Source of the DNA: Alentia gelatinosa
Lineage: Eukaryota; Annelida; Polychaeta; Phyllodocida; Polynoidae
DNA: 64,000 nucleotides
Assembly (NCBI GenBank): GCA_950022655.1
Contig: OX465584.1
Coordinates: 2,551,694 to 2,615,693 of the forward strand
Direction of reading: 5' to 3'
Part shown: positions 50,166 through 61,591 of the stretch, in pieces
Layout: each line of letters starts with the position of its first letter
How positions within the stretch are numbered: the stretch's first letter is position 1
The notes under the pieces: model-generated
The model's database searches: none
Seen by the model: the letters and a program-made list of their open reading frames with translations, nothing else
Told to the model about the DNA's origin: nothing
Program-made: the position numbers and the translations under genes

Positions 50166-50744
50166 CGGAGCGGCCGTGACGACACCCACCCGGCAACATG
50201 TCACACGCAGTCACTGCACATAACAACCACAGAGGGGAATACCTGTTTCCAAGTCGGGACATTGTTAGACTTGTGTAGAGATAAATAGTGTGTACATCGA
50301 GCCTCATTCATCCCGGCAGAACACAACAAAACACAAGGTCACAAACGTGCGCACCCCCTGGACACCAAACTAAAAAAAACATCAGCTAATGGTTCATGTT
50401 CTTGAAAGGCCCTTTCACTGAAAACTGTCTGAACAGATAACGGATGGATGAGTGGTTTGTGGTCAATTTCCCAGCGTTCTAAAAAGGTTACACATGTAGG
50501 TTGTATTTTGGCAGGCTTACAGAAGTTTATTATATATTGACATTTCAAACTAATTTAACAAGCCACGTTTGAAGAGGAAGAGAGGCTTGATTGGCAAAGT
50601 TGAAGGTCGCTCAGAATAACCCTCGACCTGTCCTAATATTGATTCGGTCAAGGACCAGGTCTACGTTTGGTGGTGGATGGAGGATGGTTGGTGAAGAGTT
50701 GTGAGCACTGTTATACCCCGCACCAACATGTATAGAGAACTATA
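49813..50744. other. Unique sequence
   Basis: A G-rich patch at 50,030-50,080 and a C run with an (AC)n tract at 50,117-50,161. No gene recognised. Confidence 0.5.
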
Positions 50745-51585
50745 CTCGTTGCCCACACTTAGCTCATAGCACACTGCCGTCAGAACAGAGATATAAGTGA
50801 CCGTGCTACATACCCTTCACTTAGCTCATAGCACACTGCCGTCAGAACAGAGTTACCAGTGACCGTGCTACATACCCTTCACTTAGCTCATAGCACACTG
50901 CCGTCAGAACAGAGTTACCAGTGACCGTGCTACATACCCTTCACTTAGCTCATAGCACACTGCACTCAGAACAGAGTTACCAGTGACCGTACTACATACC
51001 CTTCACTTAGCTCATAGCACACTGCACTCAGAACAGAGTTACCAGTGACCGTACTACATACCCTTCACTTAGCTCATAGCACACTGCACTCAGAACAGAG
51101 TTACCAGTGACTGTACTACATACCCTTCACTTAGCTCATAGCACACTGCCGTCAGAACAGAGTTACCAGTGACCGTACTACATACCCTTCACTTAGCTCA
51201 TAGCACACTGCCGTCAGAACAGAGTTACCAGTGACCGTACTACATACCCTTCACTTAGCTCATAGCACACTGCACTCAGAACAGAGTTACCAGTGACCGT
51301 GCTACATACCCTTCACTTTGCTCATAGCACACTGCACTCAGAACAGAGTTACCAGTGACCGTGCTACATACCCTTCACTTAGCTCATAGCACACTGCACT
51401 CAGAACAGAGTTACCAGTGACCGTACTACATACCCTTCGCTTAGCTCATAGCACACTGCACTCAGAACAGAGTTACCAGTGACCGTACTACATACCCTTC
51501 ACTTAGCTCATAGCACACTGTCAGAACAGAGTTACCAGTGACCGTGCTACATACCCTTCACTTAGCTCATAGCACACTGCAGTCG
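50745..51585 (+). repeat. Minisatellite, 61 bp unit, 14 copies
   Basis: Unit contains cttagctcatagcacactgc and gagttaccagtgaccgt. Subtypes gccgtcag and gcactcag occur in blocks. Confidence 0.95.
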
Positions 51586-52969
51586 TTGTAAAGCTGAGTA
51601 AGTTCTGACTTTATTATACACCCATGATGTATGCGTACCTTAGATACGCACTGTTTCACCATCTTAACATAAAGAACAAATACTGTACTGAACAGGGTTT
51701 TCAAATTACGAAACCCTGTTCCATAGGGATCGACTAAAACATTCTTTTAATTCAAATTATTGTGAGACGAGGCGACGTCCTTTTCCCCCAACGATGCTAC
51801 CTTGAGTGGCAGTTTATAGAACTGCCCCTAAACACCGTAACCATAGTGCACTCGCGGCTGTGACATCATGGTGTCAACAACCGTATCTCTGGAGTCTCTA
51901 CAGTGATATGTTGAGACTTGTGACAGTAAAATACTGTTGTTTTTAATGTGGTGTGAGGGAGGATCAAAAGATCCTGTCAAGTGGGATATTTAGGTCAAGG
52001 TTTCATCGTGGATCGGCTCATCAGGCATCTTAGCAAGCTTTTTGGGTATCAAGGTGATCAGACTAACTAATTGTACAATGTCTGAGCTTAATTAATCAAC
52101 AATTCAGATTATATTTGGTGTGTGTTGAGTGAGATGTGGGAAAAACCTTTTCTCTGTCAAAATAGAAATGCTGATTGTGTGCAGAGGTTACCAATCTCCG
52201 TGTGCCGGAGATCGATCACCGAACGCCGGAGATCGATCACCGAACGGTCTACATAAGGGTTTGTTGATCAACCGTATACATATAATTCAAATTATGTTAA
52301 ATTAATTATGGGTATGTGATAGATATAACACAACCTACCATGCTTTGTAGAAGCTATGATACTCGATGGGAATCTGTGGTTCCCACGGAACTCTGCCTTA
52401 CGCCTCGTTCCGTACACCTCGTGTAGTAGCTTGTACAGTATGGTCAGTTCGTCCTATAGTAATAGTGCATACCGCTCTTACATTGCTTTGTAAACTGGAC
52501 AACTCCTCAGAAGGAACTGCATCGTGATCTGTAACTACTGAAAATATACCACCAGATTGGTTGATCACATAGCAAACCAAAACTATTTCACCCCTACTCA
52601 TATCAGTCTCCATATTGCACTTAATATCTGTAAGACGGGATAATGCAATATGTCCAGACCGTTTGACCACACTCGAGGTAATATTTAGGGAATTCATCTG
52701 ACAGAGAGGTCTCGGGCTGACGACCCCGGGCTGAGGCTCGGGGTCCCGGGGTCAGTCGCCACATGTGGTCAGCAGGTGAAGAAGTCGCTCGTCGACGTGT
52801 CTCTGTCAGGTGTAGACCGTGTAGGTTACGTTACCTGCGTACGGAGCTGCTCACTGTGTCCACACCTTCCCACGCCCCCCCCCCCCCCCCACCTCCCCCG
52901 TCTCTAAAACCAGCGAGTGGAGAGGACTCGTTGTAAAACCCCGAACTGCGCTGTGCCACATATACAGGT
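51586..52969. other. Unique sequence and repeat R2
   Basis: AT-rich DNA, then an R2 copy at 52,430-52,640 and a GC-rich patch from 52,700 with a C run at 52,876 and CGTGGGAA words at 52,380 and 52,867. Confidence 0.4.
52430..52640 (+). repeat. Dispersed repeat R2, copy 1
   Basis: gaaggaactgcatcgtgatc then gaaaatataccacc resembles gaagcaactgcatcgagatc and gaaaatatgccagc at 60,060-60,250. Confidence 0.5.
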
Positions 52970-53375
52970 AGTATGATGGTGGGGCCGTGTCGTGGTGGTC
53001 GGGCCATGTCGTGGTGGTCGGGCTGTGTCGGGGTGGTCGGGCCGTGTCGGGGTGGTCGGGCCATGTCGTGGTGGTCGGGTCGTGTCGGGCCGTGTCAGGG
53101 TGGTCGGGTCGTGTCGGGCCGTGTCAGGGTGGTCGGGTCGTGTCGGGCCGTCTCAGGGTGGTGGGGCCGTGTCGGAGAGGTGGGGCCATGTCGGGCCGTG
53201 TCGGGGTGGTCGGGCCATGTCGTAGTGGTGGGGCTGTGTCGGGGTGGTCGGGCCGTGTCGGGGTGGTCGTGCCATGTCGTGGTGGTCGGGTCGTGTCGGG
53301 CCGTGTCGGGGAGGTGGGGCCGTGTCGGGCCGTGTCGGGGTGGTCGGGCCGTGTCGGGCTGTCTCGGGGCGGTCG
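52970..53375 (+). repeat. Irregular GTCGGG minisatellite
   Basis: Units of about 16-25 bp built from ggtggtcgggccgtgtcggg. Open frames on both strands are artefacts. Confidence 0.9.
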
Positions 53376-53930
53376 GGCGCTGTGTCGTCTTCCTCCTGTG
53401 TGGCGGCTTTCAGGTGAACTCTGCGCGCTAATTGAGAACCTCCGTCCTGGGAACACAGCCCGGCCGCCGTTCCCACGCCCGTTCCCACGCCGCCTGTTCA
53501 GGTCAGGTTTGTGGCCGCTGTACACCACGACTGACTGCCTTCAGGATATTGCCAGGAATCACGTGGTAATTCCAGCACCGTAGTTTGCTCTGTATGGATG
53601 TACCCAGATCTAAAGCATGGTGTGCCCTGTTAGCATGTACCCAGATCTAAAGGGTTTCATCTAAAGTATGGTGTGCAAGGAAAGCTTTGTGTTCATTTTT
53701 TTTTTTTTTATTTGTTATGTGTTGGAAGTATTATTACTTTGCTTATCAGATATTCATCCATTTCCAGTTTACAAAACTGGTCATGTGCAGGGTCCTCAGT
53801 GGTAGAGAGGGTGGGCCACTCGCACACCATAAACAAGCAGTGTAGATAATCCCCTGTATCGTCCCCTCACCCGACCCTCATATCTGATATTGTGTCCCTC
53901 CAGAGTGACCCCTTACACGGGTTGAGAAGC
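53376..53930. other. GC-rich unique sequence
   Basis: Two CGTGGGAA-type words 12 bp apart in the same direction (53,470 and 53,482), then AT-rich DNA. No gene supported. Confidence 0.4.
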
Positions 53931-53934
53931 ACTA

Positions 53935-54573
53935 TATCGGTCCCTCCTCTGCCTGACGCAGGTCGTGTAGGAGAGCGGTGTGATGTGAAAATCGGTTACC
54001 TTGCGAAATTCCGCTTTTATCGCCCATGAGCATGCGCAGTGGTGAATTTGATGATTGGAGAGTGCGGAAATCATCGGGCGCTCGCATCCTAGTTTATACC
54101 ACTCTCCTCCCAGATCTTTCACGGACTAGCGCAAGTTGGATTTAAGTTTCAGCGATCGAGCGATAATAACAGAAAGCTAGGGTCTCCGAAAATGGCAAAA
54201 CCCTTTGCCAGCTAGAGCCTCGTTTGGGTTTGAACGTTCCGCCTCCGAGAATTCTACTATGTTTTCCGAGGCTCCAGAATAGTCCGTGAAATGTGAGCGC
54301 AACAAGGTCTCCACACGCATGCGCGAGTAGAGTGGGCGATAAAAGCGGAATTTCGCAAGGTAACCGATTTTCGCATCACAGGGGCACACGGGACATGCCC
54401 TTCTATGACCACGTCACTGTACTCATGTGTGTTGTTGTTGTTTATCCGTCCCTCCTCTGCCTCACGCAGGTCGTGTAGGAGAGGGGCACACGGGACATGC
54501 CCTTCTATGACCACGTCACTGTACTCACATGTGTGTTGTTGTTGTTTATCGGTCCCTCCTCTGCCTGACGCAG
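53935..54573 (+). repeat. Two tandem partial copies of candidate exon B, one split by a MITE
   Basis: Copies of the acceptor and exon start begin at 53,962 and 54,470, ahead of the real start at 54,574. The intact unit is 104 bp: 48 bases of exon-like sequence (GTCGTGTAGGAGAGG to GACCACGTC), then intron-like sequence ending ctctgcctgacgcag. Both copies read GTC GTG TAG, an in-frame stop where exon B has TGG. Neither has the exon's own donor. The first copy is interrupted by the MITE at 53,979-54,380. Confidence 0.85.
53979..54380. mobile_element. MITE with 48-bp terminal inverted repeats
   Basis: 402 bp. Left TIR 53,979-54,026 and right TIR 54,333-54,380 (tgtgatgtgaaaatcggtta onward) differ at one base. 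Comparing the split copy with the intact unit leaves 4 extra bases, GCGG before and GGGG after, a 4-bp target duplication with one change. No transposase frame. Superfamily not assigned; Chapaev- and Sola-type elements also make 4-bp duplications (from memory). Confidence 0.85.
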
Positions 54574-54666
54574 GTCGTGTGGGAGAGCGGCACACGGGAC
54601 ATGCCCTTCTATGACCATGTCCTCTGCCGGTGGGTGGAGCTGGTGCTGCTCCCCACTCACTCCCAG
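54574..54666 (+). CDS. Candidate exon B of an unidentified gene
   Basis: 93 bp between acceptor tgcctgacgcag|GTCGTG and donor TCCCAG|gtacgc, exactly 31 codons in phase 0. It reads VVWESGTRDMPFYDHVL then CRWVELVLLPTHSQ, a protein-like sequence with conserved-looking aromatic residues. Its start and acceptor are duplicated upstream, but only this copy keeps TGG in place of TAG and has a donor. That is what one expects of a functional exon with dead copies. It may continue candidate exon A, 24 kb upstream. I do not recognise the family. Confidence 0.45.
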
Positions 54667-56189
54667 GTACGCCCAGTAAGACTGCGAGTTCCCCTTCAAC
54701 GTTCTCAGTTCACCTTCCTTACAGTTACATGTTTATAGTCTACGTTTATTTCAAGTTTTCTACTATAAGCTGTCCTTTTCAATGACGGTAGATTCCATGT
54801 TTATAATCTAGGCTCGTTACAAGTTTTCTACTATTAGGTGTACTTTTCAGAGATGGCAGATTTCCACTTTTCCATGTAAATCCATATTTTCATATTTAGA
54901 TATCTTTTTCCATGTGTGAAACCATGACACTATTAATCGAGCCTCAATCCCGCCAATAGACTGGTCTGAACCTCCCGTGGACCCTCAGCCCCAGGCCGTG
55001 TCTCACACCGAGCTCGTTTCCACATTTTATCCTTCCCTTTAAGGCAGCAAATTCCACGTGAAAACTTTTTTCCGGTATTTTTCCTGACCCCCAACTGACC
55101 TCCCTGGTTCATAGGTTTGTTTCATGTTCTGTACCTGTATGACCTTGATAATAATTCTCCGGGAGGTAAGTCATGAGATTCATGCACCAAGTCATTGGAT
55201 TTCTCTGGATCGGGGGATGCTTTGGCGTCCAAAGGACCATTCGTGAGATCAATATCCGAAAAGATAAGTTAACATATTAAAGGGCCATGTCAGCTCTCAG
55301 CTGAGGCCAGGCATTTTATTAGAATAACTAAAGATGCAGGTCCCTGAATTCCCCTTTCTATTGATGCCTGTCGACCAATCAGATCAGACCGGAAGTGGGC
55401 CTGGCCCCAGAGCGAGGCTGACCGGGGCATCCCAACCCGTGATCTGTTAATGAAGTCCGGGCCGACCCGCACGCCACCGGGCGGCGCCCGCGCACACCAG
55501 AGGGTGTTACAGAGGACGGCGAGAAGAGCCGCGCTGCACGTGGTTTAACGACCAACCCCTCCTACGATATAGGGTTGGTCGGGTTAAATCCCGCACGGTA
55601 TCCCTCTGTGTTCGCCTCAACCCAAGGAGTTTTGTTCTATGTAGGCTATAAAAGCAGAAATATTCAATAGATAGAATTCATAGCTTAGCATACTGATAAA
55701 TAAGTCTGGCTTTATGGTGGTTTTATTCTAGAAATATACACAAAAGGAAATAACAAAATGGTAAATTGCCTTCCAGGTTATGACAAAACACACTCTCCAA
55801 GCATTACAAAAGATCTGATAGGAGGGTAACAAACAGGTACCGCTAATGGGTCAAGGAGGCCGCTTATTTAACCCGACCAGAGCTAATTTTGCGTAGCTCT
55901 GGTTGCCAGTGTAAGCTGCACGTCTGTCTGCCGTCCCCGCCCCTCACAGGCCGCCGCTTGGCTGGGTTCCGCCTGTGTTCGCCGCTGGCAACATATCTCC
56001 GCCGAGCCCCCTAGCGGATACCCCGGGAACCAGCGTAAGGCCGCCGCTTGAGTGTCTCTAATTAATTACTCCGTCTCATCTGACCGAATCGGCGGAGTCT
56101 GAAGGTGTGTGCAGAGTGGACTTTCCCACGAACTGAACGTTTGGAATTTCTTCAGGAAACTGTTAACACATTCAGGGCGAATACTGCCT
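54667..56189. other. Unique sequence and the fullest R1 copy
   Basis: R1 spans 54,930-55,350. Further right are a hairpin ccagagcta/tagctctgg near 55,880 and inverted words ggtcgggttaaat (55,577) and atttaacccgacc (about 55,866), possibly the ends of a degraded element. No gene recognised. Confidence 0.4.
54930..55350 (+). repeat. Dispersed repeat R1, fullest copy
   Basis: Joins two parts seen separately elsewhere: a 5' part (aaggcagcaaattccacgtg; also at 35.8, 40.9, 46.9, 48.9 and 57.0 kb) and a 3' part (ccatgtcagctctcagctga; also at 17.0 and 38.4 kb). About 420 bp, no long frame. Confidence 0.6.
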
Positions 56190-56395
56190 CTAGGCATTCC
56201 CAGCATAGACCGGGTAATGCCATGAGGCATTTCCCAGCATAGACCGGATATTGTCTTGAGGCATTTCCCAGCATAGACCGGATATTGTCTTGAGAAATTT
56301 CCTAGCATAGAGCGGATAATGTCTTGAGGCATTTTCTAGCATAGACTGGATAATGTCTTGAGGTATTCCTCCAATTCTAGACCGGATAATGCTTA
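56190..56395 (+). repeat. Short minisatellite, about 40 bp unit
   Basis: About five copies of cccagcatagaccggat then attgtcttgaggcattt. Confidence 0.85.
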
Positions 56396-56464
56396 GATGT
56401 TTTATTTACGAATATGTATTACTTGTATATCATTATTTTATCAAGAAATAATTAGCGGTATACC

Positions 56465-56705
56465 CGTTCCTAGAACCCGTCCCTCAGCGGTATACCCGTC
56501 CCTAGTACCCGTCCCTTAGCGGTATACCCGTCCCTAGAACCCGTCCCTTAGCGGTATACCCGTCCCTAGTACCCGTCCCTTAGCGTCATACCCGACCCTA
56601 GTACCTGTCCCTTAGCGTCATACCCGTCACTAGTACCTATCCCTTAGCGTCATACCCGATCCTAGTTCCTGTCTCTAAGCGGTATACCCGTCCCTAGTAC
56701 CTGTC
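56465..56705 (+). repeat. Minisatellite, about 32 bp unit
   Basis: Units of ggtatacccgtccctagtac then ccgtcccttagc, seven to eight copies. Confidence 0.88.
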
Positions 56706-57194
56706 CGGACTAACGGGGCACTGCCACATACCCCGCCTGTAACGGGTTAAGTGGAGGGCTTCCTGTGTGTGGGATTCCGCGTGTACTTTGTTCACACGGC
56801 GGTCGTAGACGTGTGAGAGGTCAGTCAGAGGGCTCTTCCCACGGCCGAGGAAACCCTCCCTGACTCGATCCACGCGGACGGCGTCGTGAGGGATGCGCGG
56901 ACAAAACGTTACCGTGTGCCGTACGAGTTTACGTCACCCTGTGCCGTACGAGTTTGCGTCACCTCTGAGGCAGCAAATTATACATGAAACTTATTTACAT
57001 TTTTCTGACCTCAGCTGACATCCCTGATTTGATTATTAACCTCTCAAATGAACGTAAAAGAAGAAACGATAATCTTTCCGTTGTGCAGGCAGCATAGGGA
57101 TCACTTTAAATTGAGTGACAACAGTTTTGTCTACAGGTTTCCGTGAAGAGAGTCAGTTTGTCACCATTTCATTTCCGGCAGGCACCCTTTGAGC

Positions 57195-57830
57195 AGTGAT
57201 AGCGGTGATAGAGGCGGGGAGAGATGTGGCCGTGATTGAGGCGGGGAGAGATATGGCAGTGATTGAGGCTGGGAGAGATGTTGCGTGATTGTGATTGAGG
57301 CGGGGAGAGATGTGGCGGTGATAGAGGCGGGGAGAGATGTGGCGTGATTGAGGCGGGGAGAGATGTGGCGTGATTGAGGCGGGGAGAGATGTGGCGTGAT
57401 TGAGGCGGGGAGGGATGTGGCCGTGATTGAGGGGGGGAGAGATGTGGTGTGATTGAGGCGGGGAGAGATGTGGCGTGATTGAGGCGGGGAGAGATGTGGC
57501 GTGATTGAGGCGGGGAGAGATGTGGCGTGATTGAGGCGGGGAGAGATGTGGCGTGATTGAGGCGGGGAGAGGTGTGGCGTGAGTGGGGCGGGGAGAGATG
57601 TGGCGTGATTGAGGCGGGGAGAGATGTGGCGTGATTGAGGCGGGGAGAGATGTGGCGTGATTGAGGCGGGGAGAGGTGTGGCGTGAGTGAGGCGGGGAGA
57701 GATGTGGCGTGATTGAGGCGGGGAGAGATGTGGCGTGATTGAGGCGGGGAAAGATGTGGCGTGAGTGAGGCGGGGAGAGATGTGGCCGTGATTGAGGCGG
57801 GGAGAGATGTGGCCGTGATTGAGGGGTAGA
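57195..57830 (+). repeat. Minisatellite, about 26 bp unit, about 24 copies
   Basis: Unit is ggcggggagagatgtggcgt then gattga. The 241-residue minus-strand frame is an artefact. Confidence 0.94.
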
Positions 57831-59109
57831 AGAAGCTGTGATTGGGGTTAGATGTTTTGGTGATTGTGTAAAGGACAACCTGTGCCTGTAATTGATGCTG
57901 TGAGGGTCGCGGCGACTACCTGCTCCTCACCTGTTGGTGCGCTACGTCCCTCTCCCCGCCCCCGTCCGTCCTGTCCACTCACCACGTAACACCCCCCCCC
58001 CCCCCCCCCCCCCCCCGCGCGCCAATTGTGCACTGAGCCCCGTGGGAGTGTCGCCGTCTGGTGGACGGCCCGCGTGTGGCGGGCTACAATACTGAGCGGG
58101 GGGCGGGGTGCGGGGTGCCCATTGTCACCCGCCTCTACCCACCCCTCTACGCCACCCCCTGACACCCAACAGCTGGTCTCCCCCACCCTCCCCGCGACGA
58201 GACCCGCCCATTGTTTACACCGCATCAAACCCTCCTCCTCCTCCAGCTTTCTATCTGTGGAGGTTTGTTCCGTAGAGAGCGGGTTGAACCAGGCTCACTC
58301 CATTAGACATCTCAGTGTTAAAGGCGTATCCTACCATTCACAATGGCGCCACCTGGTGATTTTCACCTATTGATCATTATTCAGAGTTCCCGGTCCAATC
58401 TGTTTCGCTGTGATTTATCTTAATGCCAGCTGAGGAAGATACACCATGTTGTCTAGTTTGACTGAACCCAAGAGGTTTGATTTGCTAGATTGATATGGGA
58501 ATTGTTCAAAAACCAGGTCTGGCGAAATGAGAGTTCCCAGCCACCCAGCTGCTTCCCATTCCCATCGTAACCCGATGTAATTGTGAAATGATCATGATGT
58601 TCAGTCCGATGTGGAAACACACAAAGTTCGGAACCTCTTATTTATAGAATTGACTTGCCTTGGGATATATATAAATAATAACTTGTTGATTACATATTGT
58701 TTCTGCCCGGCATGGTAAGACAAACTAAATGAAACGAGACCTAGACCACGTTCCCGTTCAGCTCTACTGCTGATGTAACTGTCGTGCTGGCTGCAGACTG
58801 ACAGATACATCCACGTGTTGTTCTATGTGTTAACGTGTAAGGTGTGTGTGTGGGGGGGGGGGGGGGGGAGGTACTGAGTGAACCTGCTGGACACCTCTCG
58901 TGGAGTGTTGTGCGGAGCAGGTCTGGTCAGTTAGGAAAAGGGAAAGCTCATATCCGTTTCTCAATAGAAAACTTGGAACAACAATATACTTTAGAGTAGA
59001 TTGACAGAGTTGGTGATAACACTATATCAGGATGCTCAAAGACAGGGTTCAGATTCACTCGTCGTGGGTTATAGTGGCAGCCAAGTCAGATCCAAACTTG
59101 TAAACACAA
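57831..59109. other. Unique GC-rich then AT-rich sequence
   Basis: A 27-bp C run near 57,990-58,016, a CTCF-type site at 58,346-58,359 (minus) and a G run near 58,853. No gene supported. Confidence 0.4.
58346..58359 (-). promoter_or_regulatory. CTCF-type motif
   Basis: The minus strand reads TCACCAGGTGGCGC, one mismatch to CCRCNAGRKGGCGC. Confidence 0.38.
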
Positions 59110-59762
59110 GAGTCAACGTATGCTGCTAGTGTATCAGACGGTACTGCATCGTGTTGACGTATGCTGCCAGTGTATCAGACGGTACTGCATCGTGTTGGCG
59201 TATGCTACCAGTTTGTCGGACGATACTGCATCGTGTTGACGTATGCTACCAGTGTATCACACAGTACTGCATCGTGTTGACGTATGCTACCAGTGTATCA
59301 GACGGTACTGCATCGTGTTGACGTATGCTACCAGTGTATCAGACGGTACTGCATCGTGTTGACGTATGCTACCAGTGTATCAGACGGTACTGCATCGTGT
59401 TGACGTATGCTACCAGTGTGTCGGAGGATACTGCATCGTGTTGACGTATGCTACCAGTGTATCACACAGTACTGCATCGTGTTGACGTATGCTGCCAGTG
59501 TATCAGACGGTACTGCATCGTGTTGGCGTATGCTACCAGTTTGTCGGACGGTACTGCATCGTGTTGATGTATGCTACCAGTGTATCAGACGGTACTGCAT
59601 CGTGTTGACGTATGCTACCAGTGTATCAGACGGTACTGCATCGTGTTGACGTATGCTACCAGTGTATCAGACGGTACTGCATCGTGTTGACGTATGCTAC
59701 CAGTGTATCAGACGGTACTGCATCGTGTTGACGTATGCTACCAGTGTGTCGGAGGATACTGC
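59110..59762 (+). repeat. Minisatellite, 41 bp unit, about 16 copies
   Basis: Unit contains gtgttgacgtatgctaccag and tgtatcagacggtactgcat. Variants gctgccag/tttgtcgg (59,158 and 59,486) and gtgtgtcggagg (59,416 and 59,744) recur 328 bp apart, that is eight units. Confidence 0.93.
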
Positions 59763-60059
59763 GTTGTTCTCTGTCTGCACTAAATATGAAGCGAGCTCAC
59801 AGATCAGTCACTGTCATCAAATTCCTCGTGTGATTTGTGCACACCAGATTGGCATGGCGCTAGAGATGTGTGCCTGGGAGACTGTGTCGTCAAAGACCGG
59901 GTTTGGCAGCGAGCTCGCCGAATGCGGCGAGATGCAGAAGCAGCGGGCGCCAATTAGACGGGCAGCGAGTGGTGCAAAAAACGAGCACTTAGACTTCACT
60001 TTAATCTTTCTCTCTGACATGACAGGTTGAATAGGCCTGTGGAATTCGGTGCCTGACAG

Positions 60060-60250
60060 CGGGCCGCCTCTGTACTCGGTGACACGGAGAACTGGCCAAG
60101 TCCTGGTCAGTCGTCCTCGGGAAGCGTAATAAGAAGCAACTGCATCGAGATCCGTAGACTGAAAATATGCCAGCAGTTTGGGTTGCATATTAATGTCAGA
60201 GACAAAGCCAAGTGAAATTGTGTAGCAAACTGAAACGTGTAGCGTATTTT
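60060..60250 (+). repeat. Dispersed repeat R2, copy 2
   Basis: Related to 52,430-52,640 through aactgcatcgagatccgt, ctgaaaatatgccagc and gtagcaaac words. Confidence 0.5.
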
Positions 60251-60483
60251 CAATTGCTATGGAGTGCGGTTCAGATTTTATCTCGCGCCTATCACTAAAT
60301 ATTTTATTAATATATGTGACATCATCATTGAGTATTTGTTTACAATACTCTATAGGCATTGAGTACAAGTTCTCAATGTTAATTCTATGGTGATTGGGGA
60401 GTAGGGGATTCCATGCAAACCGATGCACTACGATACGCTACCGATGCAATGACGTTGAATGTTAAACTTCAGGAAAGGCCGGA

Positions 60484-61042
60484 CCCCATAGACCGCATTA
60501 GTGTGACGTCATTTGACCTGCCGAGAGCGGGCTTTCCCTACGTTCTGGTGCCAAACATTGGGATATCCCTTCATACGTGCAGGTATCGGCGATACCAAAC
60601 ATCACAATTATTTCATTACTGTAGAATATCTAACTATACTATGGTATCAAAACATGCATATCAGCACAATAACTTCCGCCTGACTGTACCATTAGTGTTG
60701 TCACACTTTTAAATATTCGGAGAACAACTTGTTACTGTCATAGTGACCGGACTGCAAAGTTGGTGCCAATGTTATGAAACAAAATTTGAGTCTGACTTTA
60801 ATCTTGCCAGCAATGATACCAATCTTCCAGTCACAGATACGTTCGAAAACATATTTCCTATCATATATATTCGTAACTTACTTTATGATTGCTGGTTTAC
60901 CACTAAAAACATTCCCCACCGCACTCGCTACGATACCACGTGTATGTGGTGCTTCGCAGAGTTTGGATTTGTTTGGCACCGAAATGCCACGTGATAGCAG
61001 GGAAATCCAGATGATGACGTCAAAGCTAACGCGGTCTATGGG
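60484..61042. mobile_element. Inverted-repeat (MITE-like) element
   Basis: Left arm 60,484-60,556 and right arm 60,971-61,042 share, in inverse order, ccatagaccgc, tgacgtcat, tttccct and ggtgccaaaca. About 70 bp per arm with mismatches. No transposase. Confidence 0.55.
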
Positions 61043-61159
61043 CGTCTGATGGACACCGACGCGCCTTACGACACGCTCTACGACGCGTTCAATGGGCATC
61101 ATTAGGTCTGGATTCTGCGTCAGCTTTGATGGGTTCCAGGTCATGCATGAAGATCATGG

Positions 61160-61445
61160 TGATTTTGGGGTCTCAGGGTGACCTTGGGTCTCAGGGTGAC
61201 CTTGGGTCTCAGGGTGACCTTGAGTCTCAGGGTGACCTCGGCTCTCACCGCTGACCTCGGCTCTCACCGCTGACCTCGGCTCTCACGCTGACCTCGGCTC
61301 TCACGCTGACCTCGGCTCTCACGCTGACCTTGGCTCTCACGCTGACCTTGGCTCTCACCGCTGACCTCGGCTCGCACGCTGACCTCGGCTCTCACGCTGA
61401 CCTCGGCTCTCACCGCTGACCTCGGCTCGCACGCTGACCTCGGCT
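61160..61445 (+). repeat. Minisatellite, 18-19 bp unit
   Basis: Starts as ggtctcagggtgaccttg and turns into ctcggctctcaccgctgac; about 15 copies. Confidence 0.9.
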
Positions 61446-61577
61446 ATACCAGTCTCGGCTGGTGTTGTGTGGGTCACGTGACCGGGCTTTGTCCGGGGGA
61501 CGCGGGTCACGTGCGGCGTGCACGTCGTCATGGTAACGGCTTTACGGACGTGCTTCGCCCGCCCGCCGGGTGCCGTC

Positions 61578-61591
61578 CCGCCAGGGGGCGC
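61578..61591 (+). promoter_or_regulatory. CTCF-type motif
   Basis: CCGCCAGGGGGCGC is a full match to CCRCNAGRKGGCGC, in a CpG-rich context. Confidence 0.5.

Larger units (their letters stand above)
59763..61155. other. Transposon-derived region, no gene recognised
   Basis: R2 copy at 60,060-60,250, then a 559-bp inverted-repeat element (60,484-61,042). A minus-strand frame of 203 residues (59,817-60,428) crosses R2 and has no known motif. Confidence 0.4.

Noticed and set aside
59817..60428. 203-residue minus-strand open frame
   Set aside because: It crosses dispersed repeat R2, has no recognisable motif, and its start and end do not match splice or promoter signals. It could be transposon-derived.
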